DNA of 64,000 bases from Ochotona curzoniae (Eukaryota; Chordata; Mammalia; Lagomorpha; Ochotonidae). The stretch lies in contig NW_024466512.1 of assembly GCF_017591425.1 (NCBI RefSeq), positions 13,147,001 through 13,211,000 on the forward strand. Reading direction: 5' to 3'. The stretch's first letter is position 1; each line of letters begins with the position of its first letter. Below the pieces are notes generated by a model. It searched no databases, had not been told where the DNA came from, and worked only from the letters and a program-made list of their open reading frames with translations. The position numbers and the translations under genes were made by a program. This document shows positions 48,023 to 57,939 of the stretch, piece by piece.

Positions 48023-49214
48023 ACAACAAAACCTGCACCAAGCCATCCATGCTTGTCCAAGCCTTCCTATAACCAAGCGCAAAGATAGGCCAGCTTCCAC
48101 TTGGGCCTCAATCTGTGTTCTACATGGGGTAAGCAAAGATCTTACAAACTGTACCCCCTAAGAAAATGGGTTTTAGGAAGATGCTTCAAGGAACCCGCAC
48201 CTCTGTTTCTGCTGTTGTTTTCACACACACATCACAGATACAGAGCAATAAAGTACATACAGCTGCTTACAAACTTTAAACTTTTCAGGGTATTCATCAT
48301 TAATATTCAACACACTGCCTCTCAGCCTGTGGCTGTGGAAGGCCCTCAGGAATAACGGTCTACACCATTTCTGATTCATGAAGAACATGCAGAGATTTCG
48401 AGGTAAACTGGCAAGAAGGAAAAATACATATACATATATCACTGATCTGTTTGATCAGAACTTGATAGCATCCAACCAAATCAAACTCAGGAGGCAAATT
48501 AAGTGTTAAGTCCAATAAGCCTGGGAGTGCCAGCCATAACCCATTTAGAAATTTCTGTCCTCTGCTCTGTAGCCATGGGATTTCCAGGAACTTCATAAAA
48601 AGTCAATACCATAAAGTGGAAATGATGAAGTTATCATGAAGAAAGCACAGCCAGCTGACTGCCACAGATTCAACCATGAGAGCCACTTGGCACAGCCAAA
48701 GGTGCAGCACACAGATGGTAACAGCACAGCTGCCTTCTCTGCCTGTCCCTTCTCCAGGCGAGCACTGTGAGCCAGTCTACTCCCAGTGACCTTCCCAGCA
48801 TTCCTACACCCCGTGCAGGCTGGTTCCCCCACACGCCTTACCACAGTGGAGAATGAACAGATACAAATATCTCAACTCATACAAAGACACTGATATGATT
48901 AGCACAGACATAGGTTTAAAAATGATATCAATAAGAATGGTAAAACTAGCTTGTATTTTATCTGGCCAATGTAATGCAACTGCTACTGGCTTAGACAAGA
49001 CACAAACTTGTACTTAAAAGAAGAAATAAAGCTGAGTTGCATTTCTGGATTCCTCTCTCGCCATGCTTCCACCAAGAGGTGGACCCTTGGACACCTCTTT
49101 GCACCTCACATCCCAGTCCAGATGGAGATTACCAGGCTAGTCCCCAAGATGTCATGGGCTAAGCCAGAGCCTGGGATGCCCACATCAGATGTCACAGTGC
49201 CTCATTCAAGGCTC
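48023..49214. other. Unique intronic sequence, no gene recognised
   Basis: 48240-48330 and 48850-49020 are AT-rich and may be conserved or ancient LINE. No exon is recognised. Confidence 0.4.
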
Positions 49215-49445
49215 AGTTAGGTCACTGTCAATACAACTTCCTGCTAATACATCTTGGGAAGCAGTAGGTAGGTTAGGGCTCCAGGAACAGGGCCGTGGCC
49301 ACCCAGATGGGAGAACTGGGTTGAGTTCTGAGCTCCCGTCTTCAGCGCAGACCCTGCTGCTGCAAACCGTTAGAGAATGAACCAGCAGATTCAATATCTC
49401 AATCTTGAGCAATCCTGCTCTTTCAAGTAGATAAAAATCGACTTT
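49215..49445 (+). repeat. CSINE, old
   Basis: 'aacttcctgctaatacatcttgggaagcagtaggtagg', 'gggagaactgggttgagttctgagc', 'cgttagagaatgaaccagcagattc' and 'ctctttcaagtagataaaaatcg' follow the family 3' two thirds. Confidence 0.75.
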
Positions 49446-49469
49446 CTTTTAAGCCTATATCTTGCCCCA

Positions 49470-49600
49470 TTCTTAGTGCAGGCTGTGCATCAGCAGCATC
49501 ACCTGGGAGTCGGAAATGTAGAGCCCCCAGCCCACCAGCAGATCAACAGACCCCAAATCTGTTCCTCAGGATGGCCTGAGAAATACGAGAAGTACCTGCA
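49470..49600 (+). repeat. hAT-Charlie relic (MER20/MER5-like)
   Basis: 'gcatcagcagcatcacctgggagtcggaaatgtagagcccccagccca' and 'cagaccccaaatctgttcctcagg' follow the well-known MER20/MER5-type core. Confidence 0.6.
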
Positions 49601-50429
49601 GTCAGGGTCCTTCAGCCTGGGGCTCTGTCGGCTTCGCCCAAGACTACTGCCAACTCAGAGGGTGATGGCAATCCACTAAATGCTCCACGAACCAAGGCTC
49701 CTGCCACCTGCAGGGACCTAGGTCACCCTCAGAACTCAGCACGCACCCTTCTCTCCCCAAAAAGAGGAAGGAGAGCCAAGTGAAAACCACAAAACCAACC
49801 CCAAAACGGCCTTCCCCAGTGGTTCTCTAGTAAAAGTGTGAGCATGAAAAGCATCCGAAGACAGAGAATGGGGTACAAATCCCAGGGGCCCTAAGATCGC
49901 TGACCCCCAATCCTGTGTGCTGGAAAACTTTGACAAACCAGGGATATCCCTGCCAAACTCCCAGTGACACCCAACTGTCCAGGGCAGGGCCTGAGTCCGA
50001 GCACAACCAGGTGGCATGAGGCCAGGGCTGGGCCTCACTGTAGCTCCCCGACATGGGCATGCACACCATTTAGAAACACCTGAAAACTGCCAATGCCAGG
50101 ACTCAGCCCAGAACCACAGAACCTGGGACCCTGCTAAAGGTCAGCAGCACAAACGGCTCTCTAGGTGATGGATGACACAGTCAAGTTCACAGAAACTGAC
50201 CTGGACCAAAAGAACGGGAATCTGCAAGGAGCAAAGGGAGCACTTGGGACGGGCGAGCAGCTCTCAGGTGAGCATCCGGGTCGCTGGTTGGGAGTCACTC
50301 CTCAGGACACTGCCCTGAGACCCGTCGGAGCACCAGGCTGATCAGATATTGCAGAAACTAGCTGGGTGAAGTCCTTGTCCCAGAGCCTTGCCCTGTCACC
50401 CTGCTCAGGCTTGACCCCAGCGGTCCTTG

Positions 50430-50570
50430 GATAAAACATAAACTCAGCTATCTGTACCCTCATTCCTTAAATGAAGATAATGGTGAATGATATCAGGCTT
50501 TCCTTTGTGTTACTATCAGAAACAATAAATAACCCACATAAAGCACTTCACACACACCCTACGCCTCGGG
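50430..50570 (+). repeat. MIR relic
   Basis: 'tgtaccctcattccttaaatgaagataatggtgaatgatatc' and 'cacataaagcacttcacacac' resemble the MIR 3' half. Moderate match. Confidence 0.45.
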
Positions 50571-52609
50571 AGAAGTCAAAGAAACATACATACACTGCTA
50601 TTATCACCAAGTAATATTACTGTGTCCGACCCCTAGACCAAGCACACTACTGTTTCATCAACAAATGCCTCTTCTAGAGCTGTACAAAAATACCCACTGT
50701 CTTCTCAAAAGCTTGGAGCTGCAAGGGCCCCTGGCTCATGAAGCTTATCGGAACAGTGGGGCAGTATATTTTCTCAGGCAAAAAGAAAATGCTATTCCAG
50801 CCCAGCCCTCAGCAGCCCCCAGCTCCTATTCACCAACAAAAAATGACTGAGCAGCCAATAAATGATCAATTGATTGATTTCAGAAGAGCCTAAGGCATCA
50901 ATTTGCAAACTTCAACAAGCTAAAAATAACACCTCTATCAAAAACATCACCCCCAGGCTGAGCCAGAAGTACACCAGATTACAGAGAATGGGCACCTGGA
51001 AGTCACCAGAACTGAAGCGTGGGAAGAGCACGGATTTCCATCAACTTCCCTCGAGGATGAAATTCCAGAGTCCCTCAATAAATATTTTTGAATAAAAAGA
51101 GACGGACATAAGTTAGGCAATTGGCTAAAACTCATTATAGAAAGTAAATGACGAGTTACTCAACATCCACAGGGTTTGCCAAACTACCCCAGTGCACGCA
51201 CACACATAAACGCACACATGCCCATGCAGGCATACACATGTACAATCATGCACACAGACATATATTTGCATATGCCTGCACATGTATACACATACACACA
51301 CTTGCCCTTGATTCCCTGTAGACAGTGGGCCAGAAGTCTCACAGGTAGAGCTTGCTAGGGAACTACAAGCAAAATCAAGCAAATAATGCCTACAGGAAGT
51401 GAATCCATTCCTGGAAGCTCTCCTCTTTGCCCTGATCTGCAAATGTTCATGAAAAGTAAAGGCGCCAGGGACACTGCAATGGTCCTGAACACCTGTCCAC
51501 AGGAGTGATTCCCCAGCCACGTTCATCACAAGCAGCGAGGGCCTTGCTTGGGCAGAGGTGGACTCCAAACTAGGCACCTGAGGCCCATCCACCTCTGAAG
51601 ACGGAGCAAGACCATCCAGGAGGAAGGCGTGGCACAGGGCAAGGACATCCTCCAATGTCCCAGCCGTCTTCCGGACTCCTGGCTGAGCCAAGACCAAGGC
51701 CAAGACCCAGGCAAAGGGTTACTGCGTGGAGAGGCTGCGATGGGAACTGACCAGTGCAAAGATGCGAGCAAGAGCAACACTCGCTCAAAGACTCCACTGC
51801 TCAGCTGTGTAAACAAATAAAACGGTCCATTTCTTCTGGATCCTCTCCTAGCTGTCTTTGTGCACACTCAACCACAAGCGCACGCGCACGAGCACACACC
51901 ACTTCACATCTAAAAAGAAAAACAACCAAGAAAGGTCTACGGGACGGGTGTTTTTGTTTGTTTTCACTGCATGTGGAGTTTTGTTTTTTTTTCCCCCTCA
52001 GTCACATCTGACTTAGTGTTAAAACATCAACCTTTGGCCAAAGTACTCCTAAAACAAAGTTCTAATTGGCTCTGAGGTAGCTCCTGACAACCAAGGGAAA
52101 CATCTTCCGTGGGCCTTGACCTTGATCCCCACATTGCTCTTGGGGTTGTAACTGCAGGGAGAGCCTGGTGAGGGGCGAGCTCTTCAGGGAGACCACAGAG
52201 AAGTGAGACACTGATGCCCTGCAGGGCAGCCAGGCCAGCAGTTGTGACCTTATGCACCTGCAGTATGGGTCAACCTCCCAGGTCCCAGTCTGTTGAGCCG
52301 TCCTCTAGGTCAGCAATCACAATACAAAGAGTTGGGGGTCAGAGGCCTGAGGCCAAAGCCCTGCAGGAGGGCCTCACACCTAGATCATTGCCCCTCCAGC
52401 AGCGTATCCCTCACCCACCCAACAACCACTGTGCTCAGTACACTGGAGGACCACTCAGAACTCCACCATTCTGGCATGCAAATCTCTCTTGAACGTATCA
52501 ATGCAGAATTAAGCACATGCCCCAGGCCTCTCAAAGGCCGCTCCTGGTGAATGAAAGACAGAAATGAAGCATGTTTTCCCCTCAAAGATCGGGCTATTAG
52601 ATCCTGTTA
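50571..52609. other. Unique intronic sequence, with an impure (CA)/(CACATA) tract
   Basis: 51193-51303 is an irregular run of CACACA/CATACA/CATGCA words. The rest holds nothing I recognise. A 192-codon minus-strand chance frame (51125-51703) crosses the low-complexity tract. Confidence 0.5.
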
Positions 52610-52870
52610 TTAGAACTTTATTCTTAACTTGAGTGTTGTCCGGGTTTCAATAACAAAAAGCATAAGCATCAGGAACACATCTGCATGTGGAATACAACAC
52701 AGCAACAAAAAAAGAGCTCATCTACCCACACTAATATGGAGACAGGATCCTGAGTGAGGTCACACCACCAGCGTGTTCCAGGTGATCCGATTTCTCAGAA
52801 GCCAAAACTAATCAACAGAAAGGAATTTCACTGGGAGCAGGAGACACAGGAAGAAGCTGGAAGCCTGGGA
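52610..52870 (+). repeat. L1M relic, 3' region
   Basis: 'cacatctgcatgtggaatacaacacagcaacaaaaaaagagctc' and 'ctaatatggagacaggatcctgagtgaggtcacac' follow the L1 3' region ('tggaatatta..cagcaataaaaaagaa..acatggat..gagtgaa'). Heavily diverged. Confidence 0.5.
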
Positions 52871-53126
52871 AGTCAGCAAACTACAACATCCAGAACGAAA
52901 CCCAATGATTGACTGCCTGTTGCTCTAGTTTCACTGGAATATGGCCATTCTCATTCCTTTACGTCCACCTCTGCACTCAAACCACAAGGGCGGAGCTGAA
53001 CAGCTACAGTGGAGTCCGCACAGCTCCCCAAAACCTAAAGTATGTGTTTGTTCTCAAGATGTTCATATGCGTGACATTTCATCCTCCTTTCTACTAAATG
53101 CTGTGCACTGCGTTGTGTTTATACTT

Positions 53127-53454
53127 GGGGATGCTATTGTAGCACAGCACATTAAGATACCACCTGGAACACCTCATAAGGACTGCTGTATTTCTGATCC
53201 AACTTCCTGCTTAGCATGCCTAGGAAAGCAGCAGAGAATAGCTTGGACCCCTACCACATGTGTAGAAAACCTGGATAAAGTTCTAGGCTCCCAGCTTTGG
53301 CCTGACCCAGCTCTAGCCAATGTAGCTATTTGGGAATTGAACCAGTGGATGGAAGCACTCGCTCCCTCTCTCTCTCTTTTTCTCTCTCTCTTTGCCTCTC
53401 CCTCTCTAATTTAGTCTTTCAAATAAATAAGTAAATCTTTTTTTTAAAAAAAAA
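53127..53454 (+). repeat. CSINE, full length
   Basis: 'ggggatgctattgtagcacagcacattaagataccacc', 'gacccagctctagccaatgtagctatttgggaattgaaccagtggatggaag', a CT-rich run (53365-53408), and 'gtctttcaaataaataagtaaatc', T8 and A8. Confidence 0.93.
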
Positions 53455-53514
53455 GTTTTAATTATGCTACAATGCAAATGTTCAAAAGTCAACAGAATCA
53501 AATAACTATGTCTT

Positions 53515-53655
53515 TGCCATATGTGCAGAACACCTGGACTGAGTTCCTGGCCCTTGCCTCTGGCCCCAGCTCAACCCCAAGATCACGCACATTCGGGGAG
53601 TGAACCAGCAGAGGAGCGTTTGTTCTCAGTCCCACTGCCTCAAAATCAGTGGGGA
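53515..53655 (+). repeat. CSINE 3' fragment
   Basis: 'acacctggactgagttcctggcccttgcctctggccccagc' and 'attcggggagtgaaccagcagagg' match the family middle and 3' part. It lies just after a full copy, so it is either a second insertion or part of a duplication. Confidence 0.7.
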
Positions 53656-54139
53656 AGTTACCAGCCTAGCAACTGGTTTGTGTCCAAAGGATGTGACACG
53701 TCTGTAGAATTACCCAGGTCACTCAGAAACAGCGACCTTGGCCACATCCCAAAATTAAAGGAGGGACAGGCAGGGGAAAGAACAGGAATTAGTGTTATGC
53801 ACACTGCCACACTTCTCAAGGTAATTTTAGGACATAGGTAGTTGGGCAACGAGCTCAGCACCTATGAAAATACAGTATCTGTTAAGGTTAAACAGCTTGT
53901 TTTGTTTCCAGGGAAGAAAATTCTACCCTAACAATCACCTCACTTTTCAACCTTGAACAAGAGGGACAGCAAAATTTCCACTGCCGGCTGAACCTGCTCA
54001 CACCACCCTGGCCTCTCACCCCTACATCACCTCCACGGATGCCTGGCTGGTCCAAGGCACTCTGGGAATGGTAGCATTTTGTCCAGAGTTTCTTCTCCCT
54101 TTTTTCTTCCTTCACCTCTTTTGTTTCTGGCCGTACGTC

Positions 54140-54460
54140 CTTCGACAATCACACTAAAATCACAGTTCCGTGCCTTTTTGCTTGGGCTCGTACTGGTCCC
54201 ACAGACTGGGAGAGAATGAACACTTGGGGCATGATGCTGGGTCTCTGATAAATCGCCTCTCTGTTTGCCCACATGGGCATGAAGCCTCAGCAAATAGAGG
54301 CAGAGCGAACAATACTACCTGTTCATGCAGACATAGCACTGGTCTCAGTGCCCCAGACAATGAGCTCTGTAATTTACTCCTGAGAAAGAGCCTCCCATGG
54401 CCTGCACTGTGCCAGGTGCTTTGGAGAAAGATGAACAAGGGCTACTTCAGCCACGGGTGT
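54140..54460 (+). repeat. Possible L2 LINE relic
   Basis: 'tgggctcgtactggtcccacagactgggag' and 'actgtgccaggtgctttggagaaagatgaacaagg' resemble pieces of old L2-type sequence. Uncertain. Confidence 0.35.
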
Positions 54461-55056
54461 AAAGATACAACAGCTGGTCCGGTCTCGGCTGGGCTCCCAG
54501 TGACATGGCCCCAGCCAGCCTTTCCACACTGAGATAAGGATCAGGATCCCATTCAGCCTCCACAATCCACGTACCCCAGGCAGCCTGGTTTTCCAGCATC
54601 CCAGCAGATGTAACAGCCCTGGGGACACTGTTTATCCACCTGGTTAGGGCGGAGGTTGGTTCCCTTCCCAAGCCCTGGGTCCCAAGGACCTGCTGGCAGC
54701 AACACTTTGTGCCATTTGCCACAAGGACCCAGGGGGCCACAGGAAGTGTGGCCACAAGGACAAAGGCAGCCTCAGGCTTAAATCAAGAGGTGTGCTTTCC
54801 CCCACGCAGTCTGCGGGCTACATACCCGCGTGCACAGCTGATCAAAATACTTCTGAAATCAGTCACTGTGGCCTGGAAATGAGCACAAAACACCAGGGAT
54901 CCACCAAATAAAACATCTTTTGTTTCACACGTTTCTCCCTTGGAGCCATTCCACTGACCTGGAGCAGATAGCCATTTGAAAGTCTTGATGGCGCGACACA
55001 CAGATCTAGGGTGGTCCAGATACAAAGATACCACGTGACCAGAGCTCACCTCTACA
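54461..55056. other. Unique intronic sequence, no gene recognised
   Basis: Nothing I recognise between the possible L2 relic and the mariner-like element. Confidence 0.4.
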
Positions 55057-55058
55057 TA

Positions 55059-55533
55059 CAGGAGAACTTCAAAAAGTTCATGGGAACATGGAAAGGAGAC
55101 ATCAGCTGACTTTGCTGGTAAGGAAAATTTGTAAAATTCATGCAGCTTTTTTTTTTTAAAAGAATATACAACTTTTGAATTTCTGTTCAGTTATTTATCT
55201 GAGAGGCAGAGCACTTCTGCCCATGACCCGATTTCAGAAATGCCTGCAACAGGCAAGGGCTGGGGGCCAAGCTGGGCCAAGTCAGAGCCAGGAGCCTCGG
55301 GAACTTCATCTGGACCTCCCATGTGGATGGAAGGGCCCCAAGTACTTGAGCCATCACCTACTGACTAACTGGGTGCACCATGGCAGGAAGCTGGATTTGG
55401 AAGCAGAGCTAGAACTGAAACTCGGGCAATGTGGTTTGGGATGACACAGACTTCTCAAGCAGTGCCTTCCCTGCCAGGTCAAAGGCCTGCTCCTACACTA
55501 TGCACCTTTTCATGAACTTTATGAAGTACCCTG
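55059..55533. mobile_element. Mariner-like non-autonomous DNA element with nested SINE
   Basis: Terminal inverted repeats: the left end at 55059 reads CAGGAGAACTTCAAAAAGTTCATG, and the right end, reverse-complemented from 55533, reads CAGGGTACTTCATAAAGTTCATG. A TA dinucleotide precedes the left end (55057-55058). The right flank is CA and not TA, presumably decayed. Internal 'gtaaaattcatgcagc' fits the usual short mariner-type body. It has no transposase frame. A minus-strand CSINE is inserted at about 55185-55445. Confidence 0.72.
55185..55445 (-). repeat. CSINE, sense-oriented to TCF7L2, inside the mariner-like element
   Basis: Reverse complement features on the plus strand: 'cagttatttatctgagaggcagagc', 'agagccaggagcctcgggaacttcatctggacctcccatgtgg', 'gtacttgagccatcacc' and 'ggcaggaagctggatttggaagcagagc'. 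Old subtype. Confidence 0.8.
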
Positions 55534-56321
55534 CAAGTCACCTGCAAGGACTGAACAGGCAAACACGCATGAAGATAATAAGCCAACATCAATTCCCAAG
55601 ACCCAGACTGCCATAGCATCTCAAAAAAAGATTTCAAAGTGTTCCTTCAAAGGGTTAAACCAAAATACACAAACACACACACTCACACACATCCAAAGTT
55701 TGGGCACCATTAGTTACACCATGAGGCACATGCAAGCCAGGCAGACGGACGAAAATCGCATTAGTCTGCCCTCCCTCCACCACTGCTCTCTGCTGGCCTC
55801 AGTTCAGCTCTGAGGCTATATTAGTCCCTGATTTGTTTAGCCATTGGATTGAAGAGAATGGAAGTACTACGTGAGCAGGAAACAGGACACTCATCAGTAG
55901 CTGGGATCTGTCGCCTGTTCCTTCTAGCACTTTGAGTGTCATATATCAACAGGCCCCAGAGAAATCAACATTTCAGGACAATCAGGTCAAAAGTGATATT
56001 CTTAGCACCACTTAACAGGATTCTGATCCACCGGAAACAACTCTCGGGCTGTCACAAAGTCTCCTCTCCCATCTCTCCCACACCTCCTTGATGCTGCCCC
56101 TTGACATTTTGTTACCACCATTTTACTTCCAATTCAGGACCCCTCCCTGGGGATGGGGGCGGAGCAGCAGCCAAGTGGAGCCTGCAAGCCCCTGCTGCCT
56201 GATCAAGAAACTTAACAATACACACAGGCTTCTCTTTCTTTCCCTATCTTTCAGCCATTTTCGTAGGATCTGTTCCACTCTTCTTTCTTCTTTGCCCCCC
56301 ACTGCTGCCTCCTCCCGTGAC
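55534..56321. other. Unique intronic sequence, no gene recognised
   Basis: Short (CA)n run at 55668-55690. 55800-56060 is AT-richer and could include a conserved patch. No exon is seen. Confidence 0.4.
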
Positions 56322-56434
56322 TCCACCACCACCATCACCACCACCACCACCACCACCAGCATCATCATCACCATCACCATCATCACCACCACCATCACCA
56401 TCATTATCGTCATCATCTTCATCATCACAATCAT
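56322..56434. repeat. Interrupted (CCA/TCA)n trinucleotide repeat next to the exon donor
   Basis: About 113 bp of CCA and TCA triplets on the plus strand, with CAGCATCAT and TTATCGTCATCATCTTC interruptions near the middle and end. On the TCF7L2 sense strand it is a TGG/TGA tract lying 86-198 bases after the 5' splice site. It creates open frames of His/Thr/Ser/Pro or Val/Met/Asp runs in several phases. Those are artefacts of the repeat, not genes. Confidence 0.95.
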
Positions 56435-56511
56435 TGTTGGGGGAAGGGACACAGAATAAAAGACACAAGAGACCTACATTATTGACAAGTCAAGTTCAGA
56501 ATCTCTTGCAT

Positions 56512-56519
56512 TTTCCTAC
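56512..56519 (-). promoter_or_regulatory. TCF7L2: 5' splice site of the TCF7L2 exon
   Basis: The exon ends in CAG and is followed on the minus strand by GTAGGAAA. It fits the CAG/GTRAGT consensus at most positions, but has G instead of A at intron position +4 and A instead of T at +6. This is a usable donor but not a maximal one. Confidence 0.85.
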
Positions 56520-56588
56520 CTGAATTGCAATCTGGTGTTCAATCGTTTTGTACGCAGAGTAATGTGTGCTGCCGGACTGAAAATGGAG
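56520..56588 (-). CDS. TCF7L2: TCF7L2 cassette exon (legacy exon 4), 69 bp, partial CDS
   Basis: TCF7L2 (TCF-4) is a nuclear HMG-box transcription factor that binds WWCAAAG sites and recruits beta-catenin or Groucho/TLE in Wnt signalling. Read on the minus strand, this exon gives 23 uninterrupted codons starting LHFQSGSTHYSAY and continuing KTIEHQIAIQ. I recognise that peptide as the segment between the N-terminal beta-catenin-binding region and the part encoded by the following exon (YLQMKWPLLDV). The exon is flanked by a pyrimidine tract plus CTACAG on the upstream side and CAG/GTAGG on the downstream side. Its length is a multiple of three and it begins and ends in phase 0, so skipping it keeps the frame, which fits its known alternative splicing. 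The third residue from the end reads Ile (ATT); my memory of the human protein has Val there. No HMG box or other exon is present in the window. The identification rests on recognition, not on a search. Confidence 0.93.
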
Positions 56589-56615
56589 CTGTAGAAAGAA
56601 ACCAAATCAAAGCGT
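56589..56615 (-). promoter_or_regulatory. TCF7L2: 3' splice site and pyrimidine tract of the TCF7L2 exon
   Basis: On the minus strand the 27 bases before the exon run GCTTTGATTTGG, then TTTCTTTCTAC, then AG. The AG is at 56589-56590. The tract is T/C-rich but short and is interrupted by the GATTTGG stretch, so it looks like a moderate acceptor. That is in line with an exon that can be skipped. The heptamer CTTTGAT at 56606-56612 (ATCAAAG on the plus strand) also matches the TCF/LEF binding core. Confidence 0.85.
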
Positions 56616-56800
56616 TCTGCTTATGTCACAAACTACAAGAAAACATCTTAAGCAGTTTATGAATAGCAGACAACCCTTCCTAGATTGAACTGCAGCCTTG
56701 GCATTCAATCAAGACCTGTGTACTTTTATTTTGTTGCTATGGATAAGATGATCATAATCATCCAAGGTAAAGTAAAAAATCACACAGTGTCTATTCAATA
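56590..56800. other. Conserved-looking intron flank upstream of the exon
   Basis: AT-rich, repeat-free sequence immediately upstream of the exon in the sense direction. It contains ATCAAAG, TTTATGAATAG, TTCAATCAAGACC and GATAAGATGATCATAATCATCC. Flanks of alternatively spliced exons are often conserved, and the composition differs from the GC-richer intron around it. Conservation is inferred and was not tested. Confidence 0.4.
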
Positions 56801-57939
56801 AGCAAAAAGGGGAGGGAGTGGCCAGGAGGGAGAATCAATGACATGAAAAGGAAAAGGCCGATGCCCATTAAGACGTAAAGGAAGTCAGTGTGCCGAGCGC
56901 GAGGCAGAGAACACGGAACTGTGTGCCAGGCAAGAGGGCAGATGACGAGAGACACGAGGAGGAGCCACGAGACTGCCTACAGCATAAGCCCCCTTCAGTC
57001 CTCACCAGGCCCTGGCCCTGCAACCCAGTTCTATTTCTGGGAAAGCCAATGCGTGTGTGCAGCAGGATTGGGGGGCCACCCGATGCCTGATGCATTCTTT
57101 CACAATGACGGAGCCGTGCATCCCAGGACTTCTCTGGGACCTGTACTCTAGTAATCCACACTTCCCCAAAGCAGAGCCAAGTCCTGTCCGAGCGGCGCCA
57201 GTTCTCCAGGGACCAGCCATGGTGGCAACCCAGGAAGGAACAGGCCCCTGGTCTAGGCAGTCAGACCCTCCAAGGGGCACAAGGTTTAAGCCCCTCTTCT
57301 GCTTTCCCTGAAATACCCCGCCCCTCCAGACCACCCACCAAAGAGGCAGGTGTCCCCAGAACAGAAAGGAAAACCGGAGGCCTCACCCCTATTTTCATTC
57401 TCCCAAGTAAATCCCCCTGAATCCCGGGATCCTCCCCACTTGTTAATCTTGGGAGCCACCCAACAGGGAAAACAAACAGCATCTGCTGACATAAACACCA
57501 CAGCTCTCACTAAAGGATCTCAACCACTCGCAGAAACCCAGCTTCCCCTATGGCATCCCAGCAAATGACCCGCCAGCCCAGGATGACGAAGCGCCTTTGG
57601 GGGATTGCGGCCCATCCCTTCCTTGCACCACGAGCAAATGAGCTGCACCTCCAAACTAATCGTAGTGAACGGCTGCTTCCTGCTACCAGTGAGCTGCAAG
57701 TGCGATTCAGGCTCAGTTAATAATGTGCATCTTGCCCCTAGAAGAAAAATCACCCACTCCACAAGGTTGTTGCTTTGTTTTGTTTTGTTTTTTGAAAGAA
57801 CCGAAAAAGCAGCTCACTAAAGAATGTTTTGAATGAGCTTCAAGATAAACACCATACGGCAGAAACCAAATCAGAGGAAGTGGTCTAAATCCATCCCGCC
57901 CACTGCAAAAGGCGGCAGGTATCCATTTTAGGATGAAGT
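56801..57939. other. Unique intronic sequence, no gene recognised
   Basis: GC-rich with chance frames up to 110 codons. 57830-57900 is AT-richer. No repeat is recognised. Confidence 0.4.

Larger units (their letters stand above)
1..56519 (-). other. TCF7L2: TCF7L2 intron downstream of the cassette exon (partial)
   Basis: Transcription runs right to left, so everything left of the donor at 56519 is read as intron. The assignment rests on the single recognised exon. The next exon (encoding YLQMKWPLLDV) was looked for on the minus strand and not seen, so the intron exceeds 56 kb here. My memory is that the human intron is about 50 kb. The sequence is a mixture of lagomorph SINEs, ancient MIR/L2/L1M relics, simple repeats and AT-rich patches that look conserved. 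The human counterpart contains the diabetes-associated variant rs12255372 not far from this exon. Confidence 0.8.

Noticed and set aside
51125..51703. 192-codon minus-strand open frame
   Set aside because: Crosses the impure CA/CATACA tract, which produces the CVC/CMC-type run. No homology recognised.
56123..56468. Frames with long Met/Val, Asp/Gly or Ser/Pro/Thr runs
   Set aside because: Direct translation of the CCA/TCA trinucleotide repeat beside the real exon. Not a protein.
1..56519. Search for the following TCF7L2 exon (YLQMKWPLLDV...)
   Set aside because: Looked for its reverse-complement coding pattern by eye and did not find it. It probably lies to the left of the window, but a computed alignment would be needed to be sure.
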